Part shown: piece after piece, positions 1 to 5,998 of the stretch
Position numbering within the stretch: the stretch's first letter is position 1
Layout of the letters: each line of letters starts with the position of its first letter
Assembly: GCA_903851455.1 (NCBI GenBank)
Contig: CAINOM010000600.1
Span: 1 to 6,863, forward strand
DNA length: 6,863 nucleotides
Direction: 5' to 3'
From: an uncultured Bacteroidota bacterium
Lineage (GTDB): Bacteria; Bacteroidota; Bacteroidia; Chitinophagales; Chitinophagaceae
The notes under the pieces: generated by a model
Told to the model about the DNA's origin: nothing
What the model saw: only the letters and a program-made list of their open reading frames with translations
Databases searched by the model: none
Translations under genes and position numbers: made by a program

Positions 1-205
1 AGCCGATTATAAGTGAGTCTCCACCAAACATCTCACCTCCGGTAAATACATTGTTTAGCGGGTCTACGGTCGTAGCTGAAAATTCAGCAACGCCGGTATA
101 ATTGGGCGCATTGGTAATGCCCCATTGCCAGTGCTGGGCCTGAGCGGCATCGCATTCCAGCATCAGATAGAGGACCGCTAAAACAAATAACTTACTTGTT
201 TTCAT
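1..205 (-). CDS. Secreted protein, N-terminal fragment (possible beta-propeller/SBBP-like)
   Basis: The frame is open from an ATG at 205-203 to the left edge, giving 68 complete codons; the rest lies outside the window. Residues 1-24 look like a signal peptide: MKTSK, then a hydrophobic stretch (LFVLAVLYLML), then AQAQ just before HWQWG, a plausible signal peptidase I site. The mature start (HWQWGITNAP, then ATTVDPLNNVFTGGEMFG) resembles the 'aromatic-W-G ... D ... N-V-F-T-G' blades of SBBP-type beta-propeller proteins of Bacteroidota, which are often large and carry a C-terminal type IX secretion tag. The tag cannot be checked here. The gene is divergent from the ECF sigma gene. Signal peptide and reading frame are directly visible; the propeller assignment rests on one partial blade and is tentative. 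Confidence 0.72.
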   Translation of the reverse strand, partial: MKTSKLFVLAVLYLMLECDAAQAQHWQWGITNAPNYTGVAEFSATTVDPLNNVFTGGEMFGGDSLIIG

Positions 206-226
206 TATACACGAGCAAGAGTATAC

Positions 227-234
227 CAAATATA
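227..234 (-). promoter_or_regulatory. Candidate -7 box for the left-edge secreted protein
   Basis: Read on the minus strand this is TATATTTG, an exact fit to the Bacteroidota -7 consensus TAnnTTTG. It lies 21 bases upstream of the ATG at 205, which would leave a short leader of roughly 15 bases. The -33 element is poor: only TTTC at 260-257, with 22 bases between, instead of TTTG/TTG with about 19-20. The position and exact -7 match support it; the weak -33 lowers confidence. Confidence 0.42.
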
Positions 235-353
235 AGCATTTTTATTAAGATAAATTGAAATACCTTCGAATTGCAATAATATCAATTTGTTAAAGAAAAA
301 AATATTTTAGAAAGAACCCAAGATTTGCTTTCTGTTTATCGTCTATTATAGTA

Positions 354-407
354 AGCGGGGATAAAGACCACTTAGAAAGGCGCCTTTCGAAAGTGATAAA
401 AACCGCT
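354..407. repeat. Nested imperfect inverted repeat upstream of the sigma gene
   Basis: The core is a perfect 14-bp palindrome, GAAAGGCGCCTTTC (375-388). It is flanked by CACTT (369-373) and AAGTG (391-395), offset by a 1/2-base internal loop, and further out by AGCGG (354-358) and CCGCT (403-407). A second palindrome, CTTTCGAAAG (384-393), overlaps the right half. The core has almost no loop, which suits a dimeric protein's DNA site better than an RNA hairpin, but a folded leader RNA is also possible. It lies about 210-265 bases before the sigma start codon. Confidence 0.5.
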
Positions 408-617
408 GAAAACCTTTAAACCCGGTTACCTATGAGAAAATAAGAGCCGAACCCTGCAATACGCACAGCCCCTGGACACTATCAATTAAATACAAAAAAA
501 CTGGTGTGAAGATGCACTAACAAAAAAACAGAAATGAGAAAAAATAAGTAACTTACTATTGTTAACGTCCGGCCAGACCCCTTTTGGGGATTTGACCACC
601 GACATTCACCTCATCTT

Positions 618-1199
618 ATGCCCGCATATTCTGAACAAGAAATAATAGCAGGGTGCCGGAAAAAAGACCGGGCATTACAGGAGCACCTGTACAAGACATA
701 CTATAGTGTGTTCTTGAAGGTATGTGCGAGGTATGCAAAAAGTATGCAGGATGCGGAACAACTACTCAATGACGGTTTCCTCAAAGTATTTACACAGGTA
801 GACAACTTCAAGAATGCAGGGTCCTTTGCGGGATGGATGCAGCGGATAATGGTGAATACCTGCCTCGACTACCTGAGAAGCTCGGCGCTGAGAGAGGAAA
901 TGACGATGCACGTGAACTCGATACCGGCGGAAGAAAGTAAATTATCGGTGAGCAACGAGGCGTTAGAAAGTATGGAGTTCAGGGAACTGGTGAAAGTGAT
1001 ACAATTGTTACCTGCAATGACGAGGACCGTATTTAACCTCTTCGTTTTTGATGGGTACAACCACAAAGAAATTTCAGAACAGTTGGATATAAGTGAGGGC
1101 ACTTCTCACTGGCATGTGCACCAGGCGAGAAATATGCTCCAAAAGAAAATAATGAAAAGCGAACAAAAAAAAGTGACGTATGAAGCCAAAAGAATTTGA
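618..1199 (+). CDS. ECF-family RNA polymerase sigma factor
   Basis: This 193-residue protein has the two-domain layout and usual length of RpoE-type ECF sigma factors, which direct core polymerase to a small regulon when released from an anti-sigma factor. Region 2 spans about residues 24-87, with AEQLLNDGFLKVF (46-58), FAGWMQRIMVN (70-80) and LDYLR (83-87). A variable linker follows, then region 4 at about 128-178, with LLPAMTRTVFNLF, the helix-turn-helix start YNHKEISEQLDIS (147-159) and the recognition helix EGTSHWHVHQAR (160-171). The GTS-x-W-H-x...AR form is familiar from Bacteroidota ECF factors encoded next to barrel-type partners. The frame is open a little upstream but the only ATG that fits the family is at 618; there is no clear Shine-Dalgarno. 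The last 20 bases overlap the next gene, which points to translational coupling. The target regulon cannot be read from the window. Confidence 0.95.
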   Translation: MPAYSEQEIIAGCRKKDRALQEHLYKTYYSVFLKVCARYAKSMQDAEQLLNDGFLKVFTQVDNFKNAGSFAGWMQRIMVNTCLDYLRSSALREEMTMHVNSIPAEESKLSVSNEALESMEFRELVKVIQLLPAMTRTVFNLFVFDGYNHKEISEQLDISEGTSHWHVHQARNMLQKKIMKSEQKKVTYEAKRI

Positions 1200-2367
1200 C
1201 GAACTGGTCAGGCAAAAATTTGACCAGAACGACTTTGCGTACAATCCCAAAAACTGGGATCAGCTCGCAGAGAAGTTGGACGGCCGAGCGCAAAAACGCA
1301 GCATTATGATGTGGTGGTGGGTGCCGGTAGTAGGCATGGCTGCCTCCGTGGCCCTGGCCATGGGCATAGCCCCTGTACTGAACCAGGGCACACCCGCGGG
1401 TCCAGGTGCTGGCGCCGGTGTGGCACAGGCAAAGACCTATGTGCAACCCGAGCCGGCACAAGGCCAGATGATCACTACGCAGGCAGCTTCTACGCACAAG
1501 GAGCAGCTGTACGCCAATGCAACCACCACTAACCGTAAACAAATAAACCGCAAGCCAGCTAATGTGAGTGACGGGTTTCATGTAGTATTAAATGATAAGG
1601 CAGTAAACACAGTAGCTAAAACAGACGAGAAATTCGATTTTGCAGCCGGCAATAAAAGCATAAAGACGCTGCCAAAGAGTAAGAAAGAAGACCCTGCAAT
1701 AAAAGATGCATACAATACTTTCAAACCGGAGGAAGAAGAAGTGGCAGTGAAACCACCTAAGGTAATGATCATCTTATCTGGCGGGTATAACCATGGAAGC
1801 CAAAGCAGCGGATACGCAGCGGGTGCTACCTTCAGGAGAATGCTTAACGACAAGGTGTATATAGAAAGTGATGTGGCCTTTGCTACCAGCAGTAATTCAC
1901 AGTCTACACAAGTATGGGTTCCCACTGCAGCTAACGGTAGCGCTGCGCGGCATGCTATTGCTGCCAAGACTTCGGCTCCGCAAGCAGCGAGTAAGTCAGC
2001 ACCCGCAACAGCTCCGCAAGGTTCTGTAAAGACCGAAGAGCAGGATTACAACCTTTCGTATGCACAGGTAAGCCCTAGTATCGGTTACAAGGTTATCAGG
2101 CGTATGTCGGTAGGGCTGGGCCCTGATTTCCAGCAGATGCTGGTAGACAACCGGCCGGCAACATCTACTGTAGATCGTGGCAACATACAGGTAGCCCCGG
2201 TTTTTGATATCGGCTTCTTAGGAAAGACAGAATATTCGCTTACCAAAAAGATCAAGGCAGGTGTATCCTATCGCAAAGGGGTGAACAACCTCATCAACCC
2301 GATAAACAAATATATAGACCGCGATTACTTACAATTCCAGCTGAAGTGCACGATCTTTAACAGGTAG
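1180..2367 (+). CDS. Membrane-anchored anti-sigma-like protein with C-terminal beta-barrel-like domain
   Basis: This 395-residue protein probably partners the sigma factor whose gene it overlaps by 20 bases. Residues 1-40 are a charged cytoplasmic segment (FDELVRQKF, then W26-DQLAEKL), a pattern I associate with the N-termini of Bacteroidota proteins encoded behind ECF factors. A single membrane helix follows at about 44-67, starting with three tryptophans. Residues 68-190 form a low-complexity linker rich in Gly, Ala, Thr and Lys. From about 194 (VMIILSGGYNHGS) to the terminal FQLKCTIFNR, alternating strands such as YAAGATFRRML, AQVSPSIGYKVI and FDIGFLGKTEY resemble a small outer-membrane beta-barrel (porin/OMP b-brl type). 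An Ala/Ser/Pro-rich insertion sits at about 249-282. No FecR domain and no zinc HxxxCxxC motif is visible. Whether the barrel really enters the outer membrane, or is a periplasmic beta domain, is inference. Databases would probably call it an outer membrane beta-barrel protein. Confidence 0.8.
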   Translation: MKPKEFDELVRQKFDQNDFAYNPKNWDQLAEKLDGRAQKRSIMMWWWVPVVGMAASVALAMGIAPVLNQGTPAGPGAGAGVAQAKTYVQPEPAQGQMITTQAASTHKEQLYANATTTNRKQINRKPANVSDGFHVVLNDKAVNTVAKTDEKFDFAAGNKSIKTLPKSKKEDPAIKDAYNTFKPEEEEVAVKPPKVMIILSGGYNHGSQSSGYAAGATFRRMLNDKVYIESDVAFATSSNSQSTQVWVPTAANGSAARHAIAAKTSAPQAASKSAPATAPQGSVKTEEQDYNLSYAQVSPSIGYKVIRRMSVGLGPDFQQMLVDNRPATSTVDRGNIQVAPVFDIGFLGKTEYSLTKKIKAGVSYRKGVNNLINPINKYIDRDYLQFQLKCTIFNR

Positions 2368-2389
2368 ATAGCTCTTTTTTCAGGATTAC

Positions 2390-2418
2390 ATAGCCCGGCT
2401 CATCCGGGCTATTTTTTT
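2390..2418 (+). terminator. Rho-independent terminator of the sigma/anti-sigma unit
   Basis: A perfect 9-bp stem, ATAGCCCGG (2390-2398) with CCGGGCTAT (2404-2412), closes a 5-base loop (CTCAT) and runs into seven T residues (2412-2418). It begins 22 bases after the stop codon of the anti-sigma-like gene, so it should end that transcript and separate it from the methyltransferase gene. Confidence 0.92.
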
Positions 2419-2485
2419 GCGGCGGTATTCATGCACAGGTGTTACACTCGTACTCCTCCGGTAAACGTTACTTTTAGGTAAGAAA

Positions 2486-3151
2486 TTGAAGCAGTTGAAA
2501 CGTAATTATGATCTTATCGCGGGTTTTTACGACCGGCTTGTGCGGTTGGTATATGGCGACAAGCTGGTAGTGGCGCAGCAGTACCTCGTCAGCGCCATAC
2601 CTGCCGGCGCCCGTATACTTATAGTAGGCGGTGGTACCGGCTGGGTGCTGGAAGAAATTGCGAAGATCCATGTTACCGGGTTAAGCATTACTTACGTAGA
2701 TGCTTCCACAAAAATGATAGCCCAGGCCCAGGCACGGACCGTGGGTGGCAATAATGTAACATTCATTTGGTCTGCCATCGAAGACTTTCAAACAACAGAA
2801 GAGTATGATGTGGTGCTGACGCCCTTCCTGTTCGACAATTTTACCGAAGTCGATATGCGCAAAATATTTGAGCGCATGGACAACCGTCTTGCCCCTGGCG
2901 GCATTTGGTTATACTGTGACTTTCAAAATACGCATATCCTGTGGCAGAAAGCGATGTTGAAGATCATGTACCTGTTCTTCAGGGCGAGTTGCGGTATAGA
3001 AGCATCGGCACTGCCGGGCACCGGGGTTTGTTTTGCAGATAATAACTATACTATCCGATCGCGAAAAACGTTTTTGAATGGGTTTATCGAATCAATGGTT
3101 TACATAAAAAGCGGGGTAGATGACAAAAATAGAACTGACCACCATTATTGA
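2486..3151 (+). CDS. Class I SAM-dependent methyltransferase (UbiE-like fold)
   Basis: This 221-residue protein shows the Rossmann-type methyltransferase motifs: motif I ILIVGGGTG at residues 44-52 (AdoMet binding), the acidic end of strand 2 at ITYVDASTKMI (D72), SAIED near 96-100 for the adenine pocket, and LAPGG at 135-139 after the central strands. The start YDLIAGFYDRLVRLVYG (8-24) is typical of UbiE/Methyltransf_11-like enzymes. The substrate cannot be told; a quinone role is not supported by the neighbours. The best start is a TTG at 2486, because the frame is closed by TAA at 2462 and there is no in-frame ATG before the conserved N-terminus; a second TTG at 2495 is possible. A one-mismatch -7 box (TACTTTTA, 2469-2476) lies just upstream. 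The 3' end overlaps the SRPBCC gene by 32 bases, adding about a dozen hydrophilic residues after the last expected strand (FIESMVYIK). Confidence 0.85.
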   Translation: MKQLKRNYDLIAGFYDRLVRLVYGDKLVVAQQYLVSAIPAGARILIVGGGTGWVLEEIAKIHVTGLSITYVDASTKMIAQAQARTVGGNNVTFIWSAIEDFQTTEEYDVVLTPFLFDNFTEVDMRKIFERMDNRLAPGGIWLYCDFQNTHILWQKAMLKIMYLFFRASCGIEASALPGTGVCFADNNYTIRSRKTFLNGFIESMVYIKSGVDDKNRTDHHY

Positions 3152-3575
3152 TGCCCCCATAGAAAAGTGTTTCGACCTGGCGCGGAGCATAGACCTCCAT
3201 TTGCGATCTACAGCTAAGACGGGAGAGAAAGCCGTTGCGGGCAGAACAAGCGGGCTGATAGAAAAGGGAGAAACAGTAACCTGGGAAGCAGTGCATTTTG
3301 GTATTAAACAAAGGCTCACCAGCAGGATAGGCGAAATGCGGGCTCCGCATTTTTTCAGTGACGAAATGATCAAAGGCGCTTTCAGGAGCTTGTACCATGA
3401 ACATTATTTCGAAACGAAGGAAGGGAAAACGGAAATGACCGACATATTTATGTACGAAACTCCATTTGGTGTTTTTGGGGCGTTGTTCAATATACTGGTC
3501 CTGAAGCGATACATGACCAGGTTTCTCAACGAACGAAATGCGATGATCAAAAATGAAGCTGAGGGAAAAGTATAG
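3120..3575 (+). CDS. SRPBCC (START/Bet v1-like) ligand-binding-fold protein
   Basis: This 151-residue protein has the length and pattern of stand-alone SRPBCC proteins: an opening strand and helix (IELTTIIDAPIEKCFDLARS, 4-23), then a run of strands (ETVTWEAVHFGIKQRLTSRI, 51-70; FRSLYHEHYFETKEG, 88-102; TEMTDIFMYETPFG, 104-117), and a long amphipathic C-terminal helix (about 119-146). Such folds bind hydrophobic ligands in a cavity and are often annotated as polyketide cyclase/dehydrase-like or cell-division-inhibitor-like; no catalytic residue can be pinned down. The ATG at 3120 is preceded by a GGGG run four bases upstream. The start lies inside the methyltransferase gene, so the two are probably coupled and may act in one pathway. 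Specific function is unknown. Confidence 0.8.
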   Translation: MTKIELTTIIDAPIEKCFDLARSIDLHLRSTAKTGEKAVAGRTSGLIEKGETVTWEAVHFGIKQRLTSRIGEMRAPHFFSDEMIKGAFRSLYHEHYFETKEGKTEMTDIFMYETPFGVFGALFNILVLKRYMTRFLNERNAMIKNEAEGKV

Positions 3576-3578
3576 TTA

Positions 3579-3586
3579 TATCTTTG
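3579..3586 (+). promoter_or_regulatory. Candidate -7 box for the M23 peptidase gene
   Basis: TATCTTTG is an exact fit to the Bacteroidota -7 consensus TAnnTTTG and lies four bases after the SRPBCC stop codon. It is 17 bases before the ATG at 3604, which would give a very short leader. No good -33 TTTG is present at the expected spacing (the region there is AAGCTGAGGG). If real, it makes the upstream ATG at 3553 impossible as the main start, in agreement with the signal peptide. Confidence 0.5.
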
Positions 3587-3603
3587 TTCGCAAGTCACAG
3601 CCA

Positions 3604-5406
3604 ATGAAACTGATCACATACATCGTCATTTTAATTCTGCCCTTTTTAGCAACAGCACAGCAAAAATCAGTAGTTCATTCCGACTACCCGCAGGACTATT
3701 TCCGCAATCCGCTGGACATACCCATATTTCTCGCCGGCAATTTCGGAGAGTGCCGGCCGGGGCATTTTCATAGCGGTATAGACATAAAAACACTTGGCAA
3801 AGAAAATGAACCGGTACATGCAGCCGCGGATGGCTATATATCGCGTATAAAGATGGAAAAAGGAGGCTTCGGGCATGGGCTGTACATTACCCATCCGAAT
3901 GGTTATACCACGCTTTATGCGCACCTTAATGACTTTGTACCGGCATTACAGAAGTACCTAAAGAAGGAGCAGTATGAAAAGAAACACTGGGATGTGGATA
4001 TCCAGCTGTCTCCCGATCAATTCCCGGTGAAGAAAGGTGAGCAAATAGCATGGAGCGGCAACACTGGCGCATCTACTGCGCCACATCTGCATTTTGAAAT
4101 AAGAAACACAAAGACGGAGCATCCGTTGAACCCTGAATTGTTCGGACTACCGATCATTGATAACGTTGCGCCGGTGCCGGCAGAATTGGCTGTTTACGAT
4201 CTCACAAAGAGTATTTATGAACAAACCCCGGTTATAGTGCCGCTGAAAAAAGTGCAGGGCAAATATACAGTCACTAAGGAAAGCGACGATGATTATAACT
4301 TCATCAATGGCACATTGTTCACTAGCATGCCTGTGATCGGAATAGGGCTGAATGTAGATGATTTTATGGACGGCAGTGACAACACTATTGCTTTCCTTAC
4401 TGCAAAGCTTTATATGGATGACAGCCTGCAGAGTGAGATACGGCTGGATAACATTGGCTATGATAAAACAAGGTATATCAATGCTTATGCAGACTATAAG
4501 ACAAAGGAACTAAAGCACAAGTGGATACAGTGCCTGTTTAAATTGCCCGGCAATCACCTGGATAGTATTTACCGCTTTCTCAACGATCAGAACGGAGGTA
4601 TCAAGAGACCAAGATCGAGCGACGTGATGGCAATTGATGTGAATAACCCTAACGATGCTGCTGATCAGGAAAAGAAACTAATACACCAGGTGAAAGTATT
4701 GATCACCGACGACAAGAATAATACCAGTGTTGTTTTAGTAAATATCAGGGGTGCAATGAGACCCCCGATCCCTTATTTACGGCCGGATGCCCTGAAATTT
4801 AACGCAGGCCAACCGAACAATTTTAACGATCCCAATGTTTCATTTTCTTTAGACAGCAAACAGCTGTATGACGACATCTTTTTTGCGTTTTCAAAAACTC
4901 CTGATGCTGAAGCGTATTCCGATAAATACCAGCTCCACCATTCCTATGTACCGATCCATCACTCCTTCGAACTGCAGATGAAACCAAATAAGACAATTCC
5001 ATTTAATTTACGCAGCAAGGTGGTGATGATGTATACTGATGATAAGGATGAGGATGGCCGTGCGGCGGCTTTTGGAGAGAACGGCTGGTATAAGGCCAAG
5101 GTGCGCAACTTCGGCACCTACTGGCTCGATATAGATACTACTGCGCCAGTAATTCATGCTATGCAACGGAATGGAGCCGACCTAGCCAGGGCAAAACAGA
5201 TAGCCATTGAAGCAAAGGACGACGCAACATCTGTCAAAAGCTTCAGCGGCTATATAGATGGCAAGTGGGTCTGCTTTGAACAGCACAGCAATACATTCTT
5301 TTACAAGTTTGATGAACATTGTCCAAAGGGGAAGCATAAGCTGGTATTCAAGGCCGAGGATGAGAATGGGAATGAAGCAGTATATAATTTGAGTTTCACG
5401 CGATAG
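3604..5406 (+). CDS. Secreted M23-family zinc metallopeptidase (LytM-like murein hydrolase)
   Basis: From the ATG at 3604 this is a 600-residue exported protein. Residues 1-18 form a signal peptide (MKLITYIVILILPFLATA) cleaved near A18-Q19. The frame also has an ATG at 3553, but that adds 17 charged residues before the signal peptide, so I prefer 3604. The M23 domain spans about 35-180. Zinc ligands H56 and D60 (HSGID) and H163 of the HLH motif (161-163), plus the catalytic-type H107 (LYAHL) and H161, are all present, so it should be an active endopeptidase cutting peptidoglycan cross-links or another periplasmic peptide. An insertion of about 30 residues (110-143) sits between LYAHL and the last motif. 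The remaining 400 residues have no catalytic signature and look beta-rich; the end (about 505-600: WLDIDTTAPVI, then KHKLVFKAEDENGNEA) resembles an Ig-like fold. This long C-terminal extension is familiar from Bacteroidota M23 proteins. It may share a transcript with bcp downstream. Confidence 0.92.
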   Translation: MKLITYIVILILPFLATAQQKSVVHSDYPQDYFRNPLDIPIFLAGNFGECRPGHFHSGIDIKTLGKENEPVHAAADGYISRIKMEKGGFGHGLYITHPNGYTTLYAHLNDFVPALQKYLKKEQYEKKHWDVDIQLSPDQFPVKKGEQIAWSGNTGASTAPHLHFEIRNTKTEHPLNPELFGLPIIDNVAPVPAELAVYDLTKSIYEQTPVIVPLKKVQGKYTVTKESDDDYNFINGTLFTSMPVIGIGLNVDDFMDGSDNTIAFLTAKLYMDDSLQSEIRLDNIGYDKTRYINAYADYKTKELKHKWIQCLFKLPGNHLDSIYRFLNDQNGGIKRPRSSDVMAIDVNNPNDAADQEKKLIHQVKVLITDDKNNTSVVLVNIRGAMRPPIPYLRPDALKFNAGQPNNFNDPNVSFSLDSKQLYDDIFFAFSKTPDAEAYSDKYQLHHSYVPIHHSFELQMKPNKTIPFNLRSKVVMMYTDDKDEDGRAAAFGENGWYKAKVRNFGTYWLDIDTTAPVIHAMQRNGADLARAKQIAIEAKDDATSVKSFSGYIDGKWVCFEQHSNTFFYKFDEHCPKGKHKLVFKAEDENGNEAVYNLSFTR

Positions 5407-5414
5407 GGTTTAAC

Positions 5415-5438
5415 CGCTAAGGCGCATTGGCGTAAAGG
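5415..5438. repeat. Three degenerate 8-bp tandem units (CGCnAAGG type)
   Basis: Nine bases after the M23 stop codon, three 8-mers stand head to tail: CGCTAAGG (5415-5422), CGCATTGG (5423-5430) and CGTAAAGG (5431-5438). They resemble the CGCAAAG-type short intergenic repeats that I recall as common in Bacteroidota genomes, usually preceded by TTTAAC as here (5409-5414). They occupy over a third of the 66-bp gap before bcp. The phasing is directly visible; membership in a genome-wide family is from memory. Confidence 0.45.
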
Positions 5439-5472
5439 GCATTTCGATACAAATTGGAAAAAATTAAGTAAA

Positions 5473-5934
5473 ATGGCATTAAAACAAGGAGACAAAGCAC
5501 CCGATTTTAAGACAAAGGACCAGGACGGCGTTATGCGCCAATTAAAAGACTACAGAGGACAAAAAGTAGTTCTATACTTCTATCCGCAGGATGATACGGA
5601 GACATGTACGAAAGAGGCGTGCAATCTGCGTGATAACTATGCGGAGTTAAAGAAGAAGGGAGTGGTAGTGCTGGGCGTGAGCCCCGACGATGAGAAAAGC
5701 CACAAGAAATTTGAGAAGAAGTATTCTTTGCCGTTTACATTGCTTGTAGATGCAGAGCATAAGATGGTGAACGACTATGGTGTATGGGCGGAGAAAACGC
5801 TGTTCGGGCACACCTATATGGGTGTGCTGCGCACCACTTTTCTCATCAATGAAAAAGGGAAAATAGACCACATCATAGATAAGGTGAAAAGCAAGACCCA
5901 CAGTGAGCAGATAGTGCAGGTGTGGGGCCTGTGA
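5473..5934 (+). CDS. bcp: Thioredoxin-dependent thiol peroxidase, BCP/PrxQ type
   Basis: This 153-residue protein has the full length of a BCP-type peroxiredoxin, which reduces hydrogen peroxide and organic hydroperoxides in the cytoplasm using thioredoxin. The active-site motif PxxxTxxC is intact (P38, T42, C45), with the peroxidatic cysteine C45 and a putative resolving cysteine C50 five residues on (CTKEAC), the arrangement of two-cysteine PrxQ enzymes. The conserved active-site arginine is probably R120 (GVLRTTFLI). The N-terminus (KQGDKAPDFKTKDQDG) is typical, and there is no signal peptide. The ATG at 5473 follows an A-rich stretch (GGAAAAAATTAAGTAAA) typical of Bacteroidota starts. It lies 66 bases after the M23 gene with no terminator between, so readthrough is likely. 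Confidence 0.96.
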   Translation: MALKQGDKAPDFKTKDQDGVMRQLKDYRGQKVVLYFYPQDDTETCTKEACNLRDNYAELKKKGVVVLGVSPDDEKSHKKFEKKYSLPFTLLVDAEHKMVNDYGVWAEKTLFGHTYMGVLRTTFLINEKGKIDHIIDKVKSKTHSEQIVQVWGL

Positions 5935-5957
5935 TATGCCGGCTAAGAAAGCTGTTA

Positions 5958-5998
5958 CAAAAGAGAAACCGTCCCGAAAGAAATTTCAGGACGGTTTC
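5958..5998 (-). terminator. Intrinsic terminator in the bcp/rpoZ convergent gap
   Basis: GAAACCGTCC (5965-5974) pairs with GGACGGTTTC (5989-5998) over 10 bp. Inside, after one mismatch, GAAA/TTTC (5976-5979 with 5984-5987) extends the stem to a 4-base loop that reads GAAA on the plus strand. On the minus strand the hairpin is followed by TCTTTTG (5964-5958), a short T-rich tract, so it best suits the end of the bamD-rpoZ transcript, 26 bases past the rpoZ stop. On the plus strand the tail (GTAGTAAAAT) is not T-rich, so termination of bcp here would be weaker. Confidence 0.72.

Larger units (their letters stand above)
206..617. other. 412-bp divergent intergenic region, no gene seen
   Basis: This AT-rich stretch separates the minus-strand secreted protein gene from the sigma factor gene. 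I find no credible ORF (only very short ones such as ATG-AGA-AAA-TAA at 432), no tRNA and no known riboswitch. It holds a TATATTTG box on the minus strand near the left gene and a nested inverted repeat at 354-407. There is also a small CCCC-TTTT-GGGG stem-loop at 578-589, 28 bases before the sigma start codon. On the plus strand I find no exact TAnnTTTG box; the nearest is TACTATTG at 554-561, with one mismatch and no TTG element upstream. Confidence 0.7.

Noticed and set aside
554..561. TACTATTG as the -7 box of the sigma gene
   Set aside because: One mismatch to TAnnTTTG and no TTTG-like element at the right distance upstream.
578..589. CCCC-TTTT-GGGG stem-loop before the sigma gene as a regulatory hairpin
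   Set aside because: Only four base pairs, with no T tract and no further pairing; too small to support a call by itself.
1033..1581. Long minus-strand open frame across the sigma/anti-sigma junction
   Set aside because: It is antisense to two well-supported genes, rich in Cys, His and Arg, and shows no recognisable domain; it looks like a shadow of the coding strand.
1578..1967. Minus-strand frame of 129 codons within the anti-sigma-like gene
   Set aside because: Its hydrophobic composition mirrors the Lys/Ala-rich linker on the other strand; no start context or family resemblance.
3553..3603. Longer N-terminus for the M23 peptidase from the ATG at 3553
   Set aside because: It would put 17 mostly polar and charged residues before a clean signal peptide, overlap the SRPBCC gene, and start upstream of the candidate promoter.
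5427..5456. Possible promoter for bcp: TTG (5427-5429), 18 bases, then TACAAATTG (5448-5456)
   Set aside because: The -7 element does not fit TAnnTTTG in spacing or sequence, and the TTG belongs to the tandem repeat; readthrough from the M23 gene is equally likely.
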